DNA of 7,594 nucleotides from Bacteroidota bacterium (GTDB taxonomy: Bacteria > Bacteroidota > Bacteroidia > Bacteroidales > Prolixibacteraceae), in contig JAMDDG010000126.1 in NCBI GenBank assembly GCA_023488865.1, forward strand, positions 1-7,594. Direction: 5' to 3'. Positions within the stretch are counted from its first letter, which is position 1, and each line of letters opens with the position of its first letter. The translations under genes and the position numbers were made by a program. The notes below the pieces were generated by a model. It was not told the origin of the DNA. It did no database searches and was given only the letters and a program-made list of their open reading frames with translations. This document shows, in pieces, positions 1-6,396 of the stretch.

Positions 1-33
1 TGGCCCGCATATAATTTTACTAAATTTCAGTAA
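1..33 (+). CDS. gvpL: C-terminal end of a GvpL/GvpF-family gas vesicle protein (partial)
   Basis: The window opens inside a reading frame in frame 1 that translates as WPAYNFTKFQ followed by TAA at 31-33. GvpF/GvpL family proteins typically end with a motif of the type GPWPPYxF, so WPAYNF is a good match for this C-terminus. The next gene begins 2 nt after the stop and is a GvpS-GvpK protein. In the Bacillus megaterium cluster gvpL directly precedes gvpS and gvpK, which favours GvpL over GvpF. GvpL and GvpF are accessory proteins of gas vesicle assembly. Only ten codons are visible, so the assignment rests on a short motif plus gene order. Confidence 0.68.
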   Translation, partial: WPAYNFTKFQ

Positions 34-35
34 AT

Positions 36-575
36 ATGGTTAATGGAAATAGTAATGATAATGTAGCGCTGGTAGATGTCCTGGATAAGGTTATTGAAAA
101 GGGTGTGGTAATTAATGGGGATATTGTTATCAGGGTTGCCAATATAGACCTGGTCTATTTGGGATTAAGGCTTATTCTTACCTCTGTTTCAAAACTTGAG
201 GAAGTCTCAGGCAAAAGTATTATTGGTAAAGAAAAAGAGGCAACACCTGAAGATATGGCCTATTTGCAGAAATTGCAGAGAGAAATAAGAAAAGCCGAAG
301 AAAACATACCAAAAATCATCGATGCCAGTGACCCTAAAAAGACAGAGCAAGGGTTAGCCCGGTTAGTTTTAACCCTGCTTGAACTTATACGAAAGCTTAT
401 GGAAAAAGAAGCTTACAGGAGGGTAAAGAAAGGGACTCTTTCTTCGATAGAAATTCAGAAGTTGGGATTAAGCCTTAAGGCAGTACAGAAGAAGATAAAA
501 GAAGTTCAGGCAATCTTTGGTATTGACGATGAGGACCTGAATATAGATTTAGGCCCTTTGGGAAATTTGATGTAA
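36..575 (+). CDS. gvpK: GvpS-GvpK fusion, gas vesicle assembly protein
   Basis: This 179-residue protein has two gas vesicle domains in one chain. Residues ~10-54 form a GvpA/J/S-type domain (LVDVLDKVIEKGVVINGDI, then VANIDLVYLGLR), closest to my memory of B. megaterium GvpS because of the IDLVYLGLR segment. Residues ~55-97 are a charged, probably helical linker. Residues ~98-179 are a full GvpK domain: GLARLVLTLLELIRKLMEKE, a YRR motif, and the family-typical end DEDLNIDLGPLGNLM. Free-standing GvpK proteins are usually around 100-160 residues, and the extra length here is the S-like part. GvpK is an accessory protein needed for gas vesicle formation, and GvpS is a minor GvpA-related protein. 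ATG 36 is the only sensible start: an in-frame TAA lies at 21-23. There is no Shine-Dalgarno sequence, so translation is probably coupled to the gene that stops 2 nt upstream. Confidence 0.9.
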   Translation: MVNGNSNDNVALVDVLDKVIEKGVVINGDIVIRVANIDLVYLGLRLILTSVSKLEEVSGKSIIGKEKEATPEDMAYLQKLQREIRKAEENIPKIIDASDPKKTEQGLARLVLTLLELIRKLMEKEAYRRVKKGTLSSIEIQKLGLSLKAVQKKIKEVQAIFGIDDEDLNIDLGPLGNLM

Positions 576-587
576 TAAATTAATACA

Positions 588-598
588 GAAGGGAGAAT
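588..598 (+). promoter_or_regulatory. Ribosome binding site of gvpJ
   Basis: The purine run AGAAGGGAGAA lies a few bases before ATG 602 and is complementary to the 3' end of 16S rRNA. It fixes ATG 602 as the start over the internal ATG codons at 614 and 617. Strong sites like this are uncommon in Bacteroidota genes and are missing from the right-hand genes of this window. Confidence 0.65.
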
Positions 599-601
599 AT
601 C

Positions 602-895
602 ATGTCAGAACAAATGATGCATTCAACTCAATCGTCAAGCCTTGCTGATATCCTGGAGAAGGTATTGGACAAAGGGATTGTCATAGCCGGAGATATCCAG
701 ATTAAAATTGCCGATGTCGAGCTTTTAACTATAAAAATAAGGTTATTGGTTTGCTCTGTTGATAAGGCGATGGAAATGGGGATAAACTGGTGGCAGACAG
801 ATTCCTTCCTGTGTTCAAAAGAACTAGAGGCGGAGAAAGAGCAGAAGATCATAGACCTTGAAAAGGAAATTTCGCTACTAAAAGCAGAGGTGTAA
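602..895 (+). CDS. gvpJ: Gas vesicle protein GvpJ (GvpA/J/M family minor structural protein)
   Basis: This 97-residue protein has the GvpA-type fold over residues ~11-58: SSSLADILEKVLDKGIVIAG, then IADVELLTIKIRLLVCSVDK. The continuation MGINWWQTDSFLCSK closely resembles the MGMDWWENDPYLSSK-like segment I recall from B. megaterium GvpJ, which separates it from the main shell protein GvpA and from GvpM. Residues ~73-97 (ELEAEKEQKIIDLEKEISLL) form a short, charged coiled-coil tail. GvpJ is a minor, GvpA-related protein thought to act in the early stages of vesicle assembly. It starts 26 nt after the GvpS-GvpK gene and ends 1 nt before gvpO, so all three are surely one transcript. It and the N-terminal half of the preceding gene are clearly paralogous (DILEKVLDKGIVIAGDI against DVLDKVIEKGVVINGDI). 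Confidence 0.92.
   Translation: MSEQMMHSTQSSSLADILEKVLDKGIVIAGDIQIKIADVELLTIKIRLLVCSVDKAMEMGINWWQTDSFLCSKELEAEKEQKIIDLEKEISLLKAEV
886..891 (+). promoter_or_regulatory. Ribosome binding site of gvpO inside the gvpJ 3' end
   Basis: AGAGGT lies 5 nt before ATG 897 and overlaps the last codons of gvpJ. It supports ATG 897 as the gvpO start and indicates translational coupling between the two genes. Confidence 0.6.
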
Positions 896-896
896 G

Positions 897-1148
897 ATGG
901 AAATAAAGGAGTTGGCAATAATTGCGAAAAGGGAGTTGGAAGAACTCACGGGATTCACTTCTCCCAATGTAATAGGAATAGGCCGAAGAGAGGACATTTG
1001 GTGCATTACCATAGAAATTTTAGAAAAACCTTCTGAAGCAGCTAATCTCGAGATACTTGGAGTTTATGAGGTAAAACTCGATACTTCCGGAGGTTTCCTT
1101 GGCTTTGAAAGAACAAAGATGAGAAAGCGAGGCGATATTCATGGATGA
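897..1148 (+). CDS. gvpO: Gas vesicle protein GvpO
   Basis: This small protein of 83 residues fits the GvpO family in size and pattern. An N-terminal helix leads into ELTGF (residues 16-20), followed by a β-rich part with GIGRREDIWCITIEILEKP (28-46, the usual 'W.v.vEv.E' strand) and the C-terminal signature YEVKLDTSGGFLGFERTKMRKRG (57-79), matching the 'YEV.LD..G....y.R..RY.R' end of the family. GvpO is an accessory protein of gas vesicle formation, essential in halophilic archaea. It is present in actinobacterial clusters but absent, as far as I recall, from the B. megaterium cluster. The gene begins 1 nt after gvpJ ends and has its own ribosome binding site. The 62 nt that follow hold no obvious terminator. 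Confidence 0.85.
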   Translation: MEIKELAIIAKRELEELTGFTSPNVIGIGRREDIWCITIEILEKPSEAANLEILGVYEVKLDTSGGFLGFERTKMRKRGDIHG

Positions 1149-1210
1149 AGGATCTTTTTGGATGCTTTAACAAGAACATGAGACTTTAAGCAAAACCAAT
1201 TGATCGTTTA

Positions 1211-1897
1211 ATGAGAACACTTATCTATATACCAATCATTCATTCGGGAGCTGATATGGGATCCATGGCAAAGGAGCTAACCAGAAAAGGTATCGATGAA
1301 TTTGGAATTGAATTTTGGGAAAATCATGTTGATACGGTTAACAAATACTGGGAAATAATTGGCCAAAGTTGCGATGCAATTGATTTTGGTGACAAAGTTG
1401 TGAAAATATACCAGGATGGAATGGTTGTCGATGGAGAAATAGCATTAAAAATAATGGAAGATAGCGTAAAGGCAGGAAGTAGAAATTATGAAATTATTTC
1501 AAAACTGGTCAAACGCGGCGCTATTATAATCCGAACCGAAGAACTTTCATTGGTTAAAAAAGAATTGGAAATGCTTAAGTCAATACCCTCTTCGGGAGCT
1601 TTAATCACGAAGCTGATAATGATTTTCTGGTTTAAGATTATCAGGTCCAAATTGCTAAATCAGCGGGACAAGTTCATAGCAGACCGGATCGCTGAAACGC
1701 TTGCCATGAACGAAATCGGCATCATATTTCTTGGGGCTTATCATGATATATTAAAAAAACTACCAAAAGATATCGTAATAAGAGAACTAAAAGAAATCAG
1801 TAAAGTAAGGGAATATCAAAAGCTGCTTCCATTCCACATCAAAAAGGAACAACGTTTTTTAGAACTTTCCCATTACCTGATAGACCCTGTTAAGTAG
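1211..1897 (+). CDS. Uncharacterised gas vesicle operon protein, possible distant TraB/Tiki-like fold
   Basis: I do not recognise this 228-residue protein with certainty. The N-terminus TLIYIPIIHSGADMGSMAKE (residues 3-22) looks like a β-strand followed by a histidine-containing loop. The middle is mostly helical and charged. Residues ~133-147 are hydrophobic (LITKLIMIFWFKIIR) and could be a buried or amphipathic helix. Residues ~152-180 read RDKFIADRIAETL, then IGIIFLGAYHDIL. In TraB/Tiki/GumN-type proteins an N-terminal 'GTxH', a central 'RN..ma..i' and a later 'vGagH' recur in this order, so H11, R152-D153 and GAYH (175-178) may be degenerate counterparts. This is inference only. No signal peptide or clear transmembrane segment is seen, so it is probably cytoplasmic. 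It lies 62 nt after gvpO on the same strand without a strong ribosome binding site. An in-frame TAA at 1187-1189 leaves ATG 1211 as the start. Its stop directly abuts the stop of convergent kdpE. Confidence 0.7.
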   Translation: MRTLIYIPIIHSGADMGSMAKELTRKGIDEFGIEFWENHVDTVNKYWEIIGQSCDAIDFGDKVVKIYQDGMVVDGEIALKIMEDSVKAGSRNYEIISKLVKRGAIIIRTEELSLVKKELEMLKSIPSSGALITKLIMIFWFKIIRSKLLNQRDKFIADRIAETLAMNEIGIIFLGAYHDILKKLPKDIVIRELKEISKVREYQKLLPFHIKKEQRFLELSHYLIDPVK

Positions 1898-1900
1898 CTA
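1895..1900. other. Back-to-back stop codons of convergent genes (TAGCTA)
   Basis: TAG at 1895-1897 ends the + strand gene, and CTA at 1898-1900 is the TAG stop of kdpE on the - strand. The palindrome TAGCTA therefore carries both stops, and no intergenic base separates the convergent genes. No hairpin-plus-T-run terminator is visible on either side, so each transcript must run into the other gene or end by another mechanism. Confidence 0.9.
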
Positions 1901-2581
1901 TGCCCCAAACCGGTACCCTATCCCTGACTCCGTATTGAGCAACTTTGGTTTTGCAGGATTGTCTTCAATTTTTTTTCTTAATTGGGCCATGAAGACCCTT
2001 AAATATTGGGTTTGTTCCATATATCCCATTCCCCACACCTCTTTTAAAATAAAATGATGCGTCAATACCCTGCCTTCGTTTTTTGCAAGCAGGGCCAGCA
2101 GGGAAAATTCAGTTGAGGTCAGTTTAACAATTTCATTGTTTTTTTTCACTACATGGCTTGCCAAATCTATAGTCAGTGAACCAAAAGTTAAGCAGGGATC
2201 ATCTGATGAATCAAGACTTTGCCGGATAGCGACCCTTATGCGTGCCAATAATTCGCCGGTCCTGAACGGCTTGGTCAGGTAATCGTTGGCGCCATTATCC
2301 AGCGCTTTGATAATGTCTTCTTCCGAATTTCGGACAGAAAGGATGATGATAGGCTTTTGATACCATTGACGGAGTTTTTTTAATATTTCCAGCCCGTCAG
2401 CATCGGGAAGTCCCAAATCGAGGATGATGAGTACAGGATGTACCGTAGCTGCATGAATAAGTCCTTCTTTGCCATCCGAGGCTTCAGAAATTTTATACCC
2501 GCTGGCCGAGAGTGTAATTTCGAGCAAACGTCTGATCTGCACCTCATCATCAATAATCAGTATGGTATCTGAATTTGCCAT
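1898..2581 (-). CDS. kdpE: KdpE-type response regulator (OmpR/PhoB family)
   Basis: This transcription factor is the partner of the adjacent sensor kinase. Counting from the ATG at 2581-2579 it has 227 residues. The receiver domain spans ~5-118, with the acidic pair D11-D12, phospho-acceptor D55 in LIILDLGLPD, S82, and K104 in YLTKPF. The winged-helix DNA-binding domain spans ~130-226: LTSTEFSLLALLAKNEGRVL, then the recognition helix region QYLRVFMAQLRKKIE, and the end TESGIGYRF, which is characteristic of KdpE. A TTG codon three bases upstream is also open, but the ATG that overlaps the kdpD stop (TGATG) is the natural coupled start. KdpE normally activates potassium uptake genes. Here no kdpFABC is visible, and the likely target is the promoter of its own operon, which begins with a KimA-like transporter. 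Confidence 0.93.
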   Translation of the reverse strand: MANSDTILIIDDEVQIRRLLEITLSASGYKISEASDGKEGLIHAATVHPVLIILDLGLPDADGLEILKKLRQWYQKPIIILSVRNSEEDIIKALDNGANDYLTKPFRTGELLARIRVAIRQSLDSSDDPCLTFGSLTIDLASHVVKKNNEIVKLTSTEFSLLALLAKNEGRVLTHHFILKEVWGMGYMEQTQYLRVFMAQLRKKIEDNPAKPKLLNTESGIGYRFGA

Positions 2582-2583
2582 CA
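2579..2583 (-). other. Stop-start overlap coupling kdpD to kdpE (TGATG)
   Basis: On the - strand TGA (2583-2581) ends kdpD and ATG (2581-2579) starts kdpE, sharing the A at 2581. There is no purine-rich ribosome binding site before it, so kdpE translation probably depends on ribosomes that finish kdpD. This fixes a balanced kinase-to-regulator ratio and selects the ATG over the TTG three bases upstream. Confidence 0.75.
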
Positions 2584-4215
2584 ATTTTCAATCTTGCTAT
2601 TTTCGTTTATGTCCGCTGTATGAACGGGGATGCTGATGTTGAATTTTGCCCCCCCGTTTTCCCTGTTATCAGCAATAATTGTGCCTTCGTGCGCCACAAC
2701 AAAACCCTTCACGATAGAAAGGCCCAGACCCGTACCCCCGGTTTTGGCCTCTTTACCGCGGTAAAATTTGTCAAAGACATGATTTAATTCTGTGGCAGGG
2801 AAGCCAGGCCCTTCGTCTTCAACCTGAATATGAAGGAAACCATCCCCATAAAATATTTTCAGTCCGATATTGCTTCCGGTGGGGGCGTTTTGGGTTGCAT
2901 TCAGGAGCAGGTTATGCAACACCTGTTCCATTAGTCCAAAGTCAATCTGAACCAAAGGCATATCTGCCGGAATCTCGGTTACCAACCTGAATGGCTTTAA
3001 TTCAGGAAGAAGCGTTTCAGTTACTTTGTTGGCCAGGTCATTAACATCGCACCAGTCGGGACGGGGAGTAATGTGCCCCGATTCGAGCCGCGACATGTTC
3101 AATAGGTTTTCTATCAATTGGTTGAGTCGTATTGAGGCAATGCTGATCTCTTTATAGAGTTTTTGCCGGGTTTCCTCCGGGTAATTCTGGGACAAGAGGG
3201 TATCCGATGCTCCCAGTATAGTGGCCACCGGGATTCGTAACTCGTGCGAAATGGAGTTAAACAGCGTTTTATACAATTTTTCCGACTCGCTCAGGACGTA
3301 AGTGTTTTTGGTTGCATCCCGAAGAAACTCCCGCTCATATTTACCTGAAATCTGTGCGCGAAATGCTTCCCAGAATTGTTCTTCCCCTTCCGTGAAGATC
3401 CTCTGGTGTTCGACGGCAATAACACCCATGTTCCCGCTGTCTCCTGTCAGCGGATAAAAAGTATATGTTCCGTAGGGAAGTGTATTGGTATGTTTTCCTG
3501 CCTGTACGGAGTTTTTAAAAACCCAGTCAGCGACCTCCAAATCTTTTTCAGTCAACTTTAATCCGCTTCCCTCCTGCAACCTCTTGTCCAGTTGATTAAA
3601 ATCTGTTTTTAGGATGATGGCTGAATCAAGCCCGAAATATTTGTTGATATATTTAGCTGCAATCAATGATACATCATGGACACGAGGTGCCGTATTCAAT
3701 TCTTTGGTCAGTTGATAAAGAGCCTGCGTTCGTTCTTCACGTATCCTGATTTTCTTTTCCTGGCGACGCACCCTTGAGGTGAGGACCCCATTCAGTAAGG
3801 CTATCAGAAAAAACATGATCAGCATCAGTAAATCCTCAGGCTTGGCAATGTGCAAGGTAAACTGAGGAGGAATAAAAAAATAGTCCCAGATGAGCGCACT
3901 TGACGCTGCTGCAAGCAAAATAGGTCCTGGTCCGAAAAAAATAGCAAGTATGGAGACCAAAAACAATAACCCGAAGGAGACCATCTGATAGCCTATGAAA
4001 TCTTTGATAAAGTAGCAGGAGATGGATGACATAACAACAAGAAAGGTCACGGTCAGATACTCCCGGACATTGGAAGTAAATGAAGGGGAAAAGACTTTTT
4101 CGCGGTAACACATGCCGAAGAAGATTTTCAGCTTGCCCCGTTTGTTCTGCTTTTCCTCCCCGATCATTGACGTAAGAAATTGATCGGGTTTTAACAGGCT
4201 CTCTTTCGTAGTCAT
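2581..4215 (-). CDS. kdpD: Shortened KdpD-type sensor histidine kinase lacking the KdpD/Usp sensor domains
   Basis: This membrane sensor kinase has 544 residues from the ATG at 4215 (a TTG lies one codon earlier). E. coli KdpD has about 894. Residues ~10-36 (PDQFLTSMIGEEKQNKRGKL, then KIFFGMC) resemble the start of a normal KdpD, where GVGKTY of the Walker A loop should follow. Here it reads YREKVFSPSF and runs into the membrane domain. Four hydrophobic segments at ~53-70, 76-95, 98-112 and 128-146 form the DUF4118 domain, with the typical WDYFFIPPQFTLHI between them. A GAF-like region (~165-290) follows, then the dimerisation domain with phospho-acceptor H324 (SISHELRIP), an N box (NLLLNATQNAP, N435/N439), a G1 box DEGPGF (~467) and a G2 box GTGLGLS (~494). 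The catalytic part looks intact. It is co-oriented with the transporter gene 37 nt upstream and overlaps kdpE by one base. It should phosphorylate KdpE, but without the KdpD ATP-binding and Usp inputs. Confidence 0.92.
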   Translation of the reverse strand: MTTKESLLKPDQFLTSMIGEEKQNKRGKLKIFFGMCYREKVFSPSFTSNVREYLTVTFLVVMSSISCYFIKDFIGYQMVSFGLLFLVSILAIFFGPGPILLAAASSALIWDYFFIPPQFTLHIAKPEDLLMLIMFFLIALLNGVLTSRVRRQEKKIRIREERTQALYQLTKELNTAPRVHDVSLIAAKYINKYFGLDSAIILKTDFNQLDKRLQEGSGLKLTEKDLEVADWVFKNSVQAGKHTNTLPYGTYTFYPLTGDSGNMGVIAVEHQRIFTEGEEQFWEAFRAQISGKYEREFLRDATKNTYVLSESEKLYKTLFNSISHELRIPVATILGASDTLLSQNYPEETRQKLYKEISIASIRLNQLIENLLNMSRLESGHITPRPDWCDVNDLANKVTETLLPELKPFRLVTEIPADMPLVQIDFGLMEQVLHNLLLNATQNAPTGSNIGLKIFYGDGFLHIQVEDEGPGFPATELNHVFDKFYRGKEAKTGGTGLGLSIVKGFVVAHEGTIIADNRENGGAKFNISIPVHTADINENSKIEN

Positions 4216-4252
4216 CAATTATTCTTTGTGTTCTAATTTAGCGATTTTAACC

Positions 4253-6310
4253 TTATTTAACCTTAATAGGGAAAATTACGATAGGTATCCCGAATTTAAA
4301 GAATCTTTTCTGGATGGAGAAGAGAGTATGGTTGTGAAGCAGTTGCGACATGAAAAACGTTTTGGAAAACACCAGCTGTCCCCCAAAAAATGTTGGATTG
4401 GGAAGTAAGGGTATGAGCCTTTTTACAATCAGGTAAACTTCGCTCACGGGGTCGGTCCCTATCGTCCAGATGCTTTTGCCGTAGAACCCGAACTGGTTGA
4501 CGATTTTCACATATTTACTTCCATCGTCTTTGACCGAACGTTTGAAATGATCCAGTTCTGCTGAACCCCGGTAGATTTTTGAGTTAATAACCCCCACCCG
4601 GATGAAAATAAAATTTTTATAAATACCGTTGAAACTCTCGTTGATCCTCAAAAAAGTGTAAAGACCTGTGCCACCAAACCCGGAGACCAATATGATCGCA
4701 GTTTTGGCATTGGGGTCGTATTTTACAGAGGCAGGCTCGTGGTGAGAGTCATACCCGGGGAGGTGTGAAAGCGTTTCCTGCATGTCAGACAGGGCATTTT
4801 GTCTCACTTTATTTAGACGCACGGCTGTTTTAAAGTAGTGACGTTTGATTTGAATTGCCAAAATGATGAAAAGGCCGGTGATCAGCAAGGTAATCCAGCC
4901 TCCTTCCCCAAACTTAATAACGGTAACGGAAATCAGGATAAAGAAGGTTAATACAAAGCCAATGCCGTTTACCGATAATTTTCTTTTCCAGTGCTCCAGT
5001 TTGCCCCGCTCTATCCACCAGTGTTTGACCATGCCAAGCTGGGAAATGGAAAAGGTGATAAACACATTGATACTGTAAAGTACTACCAGGAGTTGAACGG
5101 AACCTTTGGAGAGGGCCATCATTACAATGGCCGAAATGCCCATCAGCAGTACTCCGTTCATGGTAACTAAGCGGTCGCTGAGGGAGGCAAATTTTTTGGG
5201 GAACCATTTGTCAATGGCCATATTGGCCATGATTCTCGGACCGTCTATAAATCCGGTTTGTGCAGCGACAAATAAAAGCGCGGCCTCAGAAATAAGCGTT
5301 GTCAAGATAAAACCCTTCGACCAAAATGGATCCCACTTGGCCGTGACACTGTCGAACAGAACGGCATTGAGTGTTTTCGTTGGGCTAATTTGCACACTGT
5401 AAAGCGCATAGGCGATCATCAGTCCCATTACAATAAAGGAGAGTGAAGTTGCCATCAGTAACATGGTCCTTTTGGCCGTTTTTACCCTTGGCTCCCGGAG
5501 AATGGGCATCCCGTTGCTAACCGCTTCGATTCCGGTAAAGGTACCGGCCCCCATACTGTATGCCTTTAGAATGATAAACAGGGTACCCCAAAGGCCTAAC
5601 TGACTAATTGAAGCATGTAGCTGGCTGGACGTTTCAACCGATACGGTCTCAAAATCATTGGCTTTGATGACAATTGCATAAATAATTACAAAGACGTGCG
5701 AAACGATGAAAACTACAAAAATCGGTGTCAGCGATAGCACCGATTCTTTAACTCCACGCAGGTTTAACAAAATAAGCAGGCACACCCCCACGATAGCCAC
5801 CCCCAGTTTGTAGGAGTGCATCGTTTCGGGGAAAAAACTGAAAAGTGCGTCGGTGCCGCTGGATACAGAGATCGTAATCGTCAGGACATAGTCAATAATC
5901 AGGGCGCAACCGGAGATCATTCCGATGGTTGGAGATAAAAGTTTGCTCCCTACCAGGTAACCACCGCCGCCTTGCGGGAAAAGTTTGATGATTTGGCTGT
6001 AGCTCGAACTGATGATAAAGATGGTAAACACAGTTCCCATTGCAACGAAAATAGCCAGCATGGGATGTCCCTGCAAATTTCGAAAAGCTTCTTCAGGTCC
6101 GTAACAGGAGGAGGAAATACCGTCGGCCCCAAGCCCAATCCAGGCAAAAAAAGCGACTAAGGAGAGTTTGTGGAAAATGGATTTGTCTTGCAGGGTCTTT
6201 GCCCTGCCTATGAAAATGTTCTTAAATCTTTTTAAGAACGGAAAACTTTCTTCGTCTTCGGCCATACTTTTAAATCGACTCTTAATTTTTCTTGCAAATG
6301 AAAGTATCAT
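4253..6310 (-). CDS. kimA: KimA-like potassium transporter (KUP/APC superfamily)
   Basis: This 685-residue inner-membrane protein has about twelve hydrophobic helices between residues ~48 and 490 and a cytoplasmic C-terminal domain at ~535-685. Such genes are often labelled amino acid permeases, but it matches Bacillus subtilis KimA (YdaO) throughout. GADGISSSCYGPEE (61-74) corresponds to the KimA segment with the potassium ligands D36 and Y43 (here D63 and Y70). FPQGGGGYLV (111-120) and IIDYVLTITISVSSGTDA (138-155) follow; the latter carries D140, T144 and S148, matching KimA D117, T121 and S125. FTGIEAVSNGMP (258-269) is also shared. The C-terminal LLHNHTLFSIQKRF resembles the KimA end (LHNQSAF...). 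KimA imports potassium with protons and is inhibited by c-di-AMP. The gene heads an apparent operon with kdpD (37 nt) and kdpE. ATG 6310 is the furthest start, with ATG at residue 16 possible. Family assignment is firm; the substrate is inferred. Confidence 0.88.
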   Translation of the reverse strand: MILSFARKIKSRFKSMAEDEESFPFLKRFKNIFIGRAKTLQDKSIFHKLSLVAFFAWIGLGADGISSSCYGPEEAFRNLQGHPMLAIFVAMGTVFTIFIISSSYSQIIKLFPQGGGGYLVGSKLLSPTIGMISGCALIIDYVLTITISVSSGTDALFSFFPETMHSYKLGVAIVGVCLLILLNLRGVKESVLSLTPIFVVFIVSHVFVIIYAIVIKANDFETVSVETSSQLHASISQLGLWGTLFIILKAYSMGAGTFTGIEAVSNGMPILREPRVKTAKRTMLLMATSLSFIVMGLMIAYALYSVQISPTKTLNAVLFDSVTAKWDPFWSKGFILTTLISEAALLFVAAQTGFIDGPRIMANMAIDKWFPKKFASLSDRLVTMNGVLLMGISAIVMMALSKGSVQLLVVLYSINVFITFSISQLGMVKHWWIERGKLEHWKRKLSVNGIGFVLTFFILISVTVIKFGEGGWITLLITGLFIILAIQIKRHYFKTAVRLNKVRQNALSDMQETLSHLPGYDSHHEPASVKYDPNAKTAIILVSGFGGTGLYTFLRINESFNGIYKNFIFIRVGVINSKIYRGSAELDHFKRSVKDDGSKYVKIVNQFGFYGKSIWTIGTDPVSEVYLIVKRLIPLLPNPTFFGGQLVFSKTFFMSQLLHNHTLFSIQKRFFKFGIPIVIFPIKVK
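6190..6207 (-). other. G/C hairpin in the early transporter coding region
   Basis: GCAGGG at 6190-6195 pairs with CCCTGC at 6202-6207 around a 6-nt loop. In the mRNA it comes 10 nt after the A/U-rich hairpin at 6218-6239, giving two stem-loops in tandem roughly 25-40 codons after the start. Confidence 0.35.
6218..6239 (-). other. Perfect 9-bp hairpin in the early transporter coding region
   Basis: GTTCTTAAA at 6218-6226 and TTTAAGAAC at 6231-6239 are exact inverse complements around a 4-nt loop. It lies about 72 nt into the transporter gene (residues ~24-31). A second, G/C-rich hairpin follows at 6190-6207. It may be chance, since the encoded residues (FLKRFKN) favour such codons. Confidence 0.4.
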
Positions 6311-6396
6311 TTCATAAGATTATTATCAAGAATGAAAAGGAAAGTATAAAGATTTTATAAAGATAATAAGATCAACGGGGAAAGTATGATTTTCAA

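Noticed and set aside
628..918. Open frame of 96 codons on the - strand opposite gvpJ
   Set aside because: It is antisense to a clearly conserved gvpJ, is serine/phenylalanine-rich as expected from a reverse-complement frame, and shows no family motif.
1149..1210. Possible terminator or extra small gene between gvpO and the unknown protein
   Set aside because: No stem longer than about 4 bp followed by a T-run is visible. The only ATG (1178) gives a three-codon frame (Met-Arg-Leu) before a stop.
2582..2584. TTG as the kdpE start codon
   Set aside because: The adjacent ATG at 2581-2579 forms the standard TGATG overlap with the kdpD stop and is the better start. The same TTG-ATG ambiguity at 4218 was resolved to the ATG at 4215.
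3836..4111. Open frame of 91 codons on the - strand within kdpD
   Set aside because: It overlaps the DUF4118 membrane region of kdpD in another frame. The kdpD frame carries the conserved motifs.
4226..4408. Open frame of 60 codons on the + strand over the transporter 3' end
   Set aside because: It lies opposite the conserved C-terminal domain of the KimA-like gene and has no recognisable features.
4863..5402. Several open frames of 70-98 codons on both strands inside the transporter gene
   Set aside because: All are out-of-frame shadows of transmembrane coding sequence with no motifs or ribosome binding sites.
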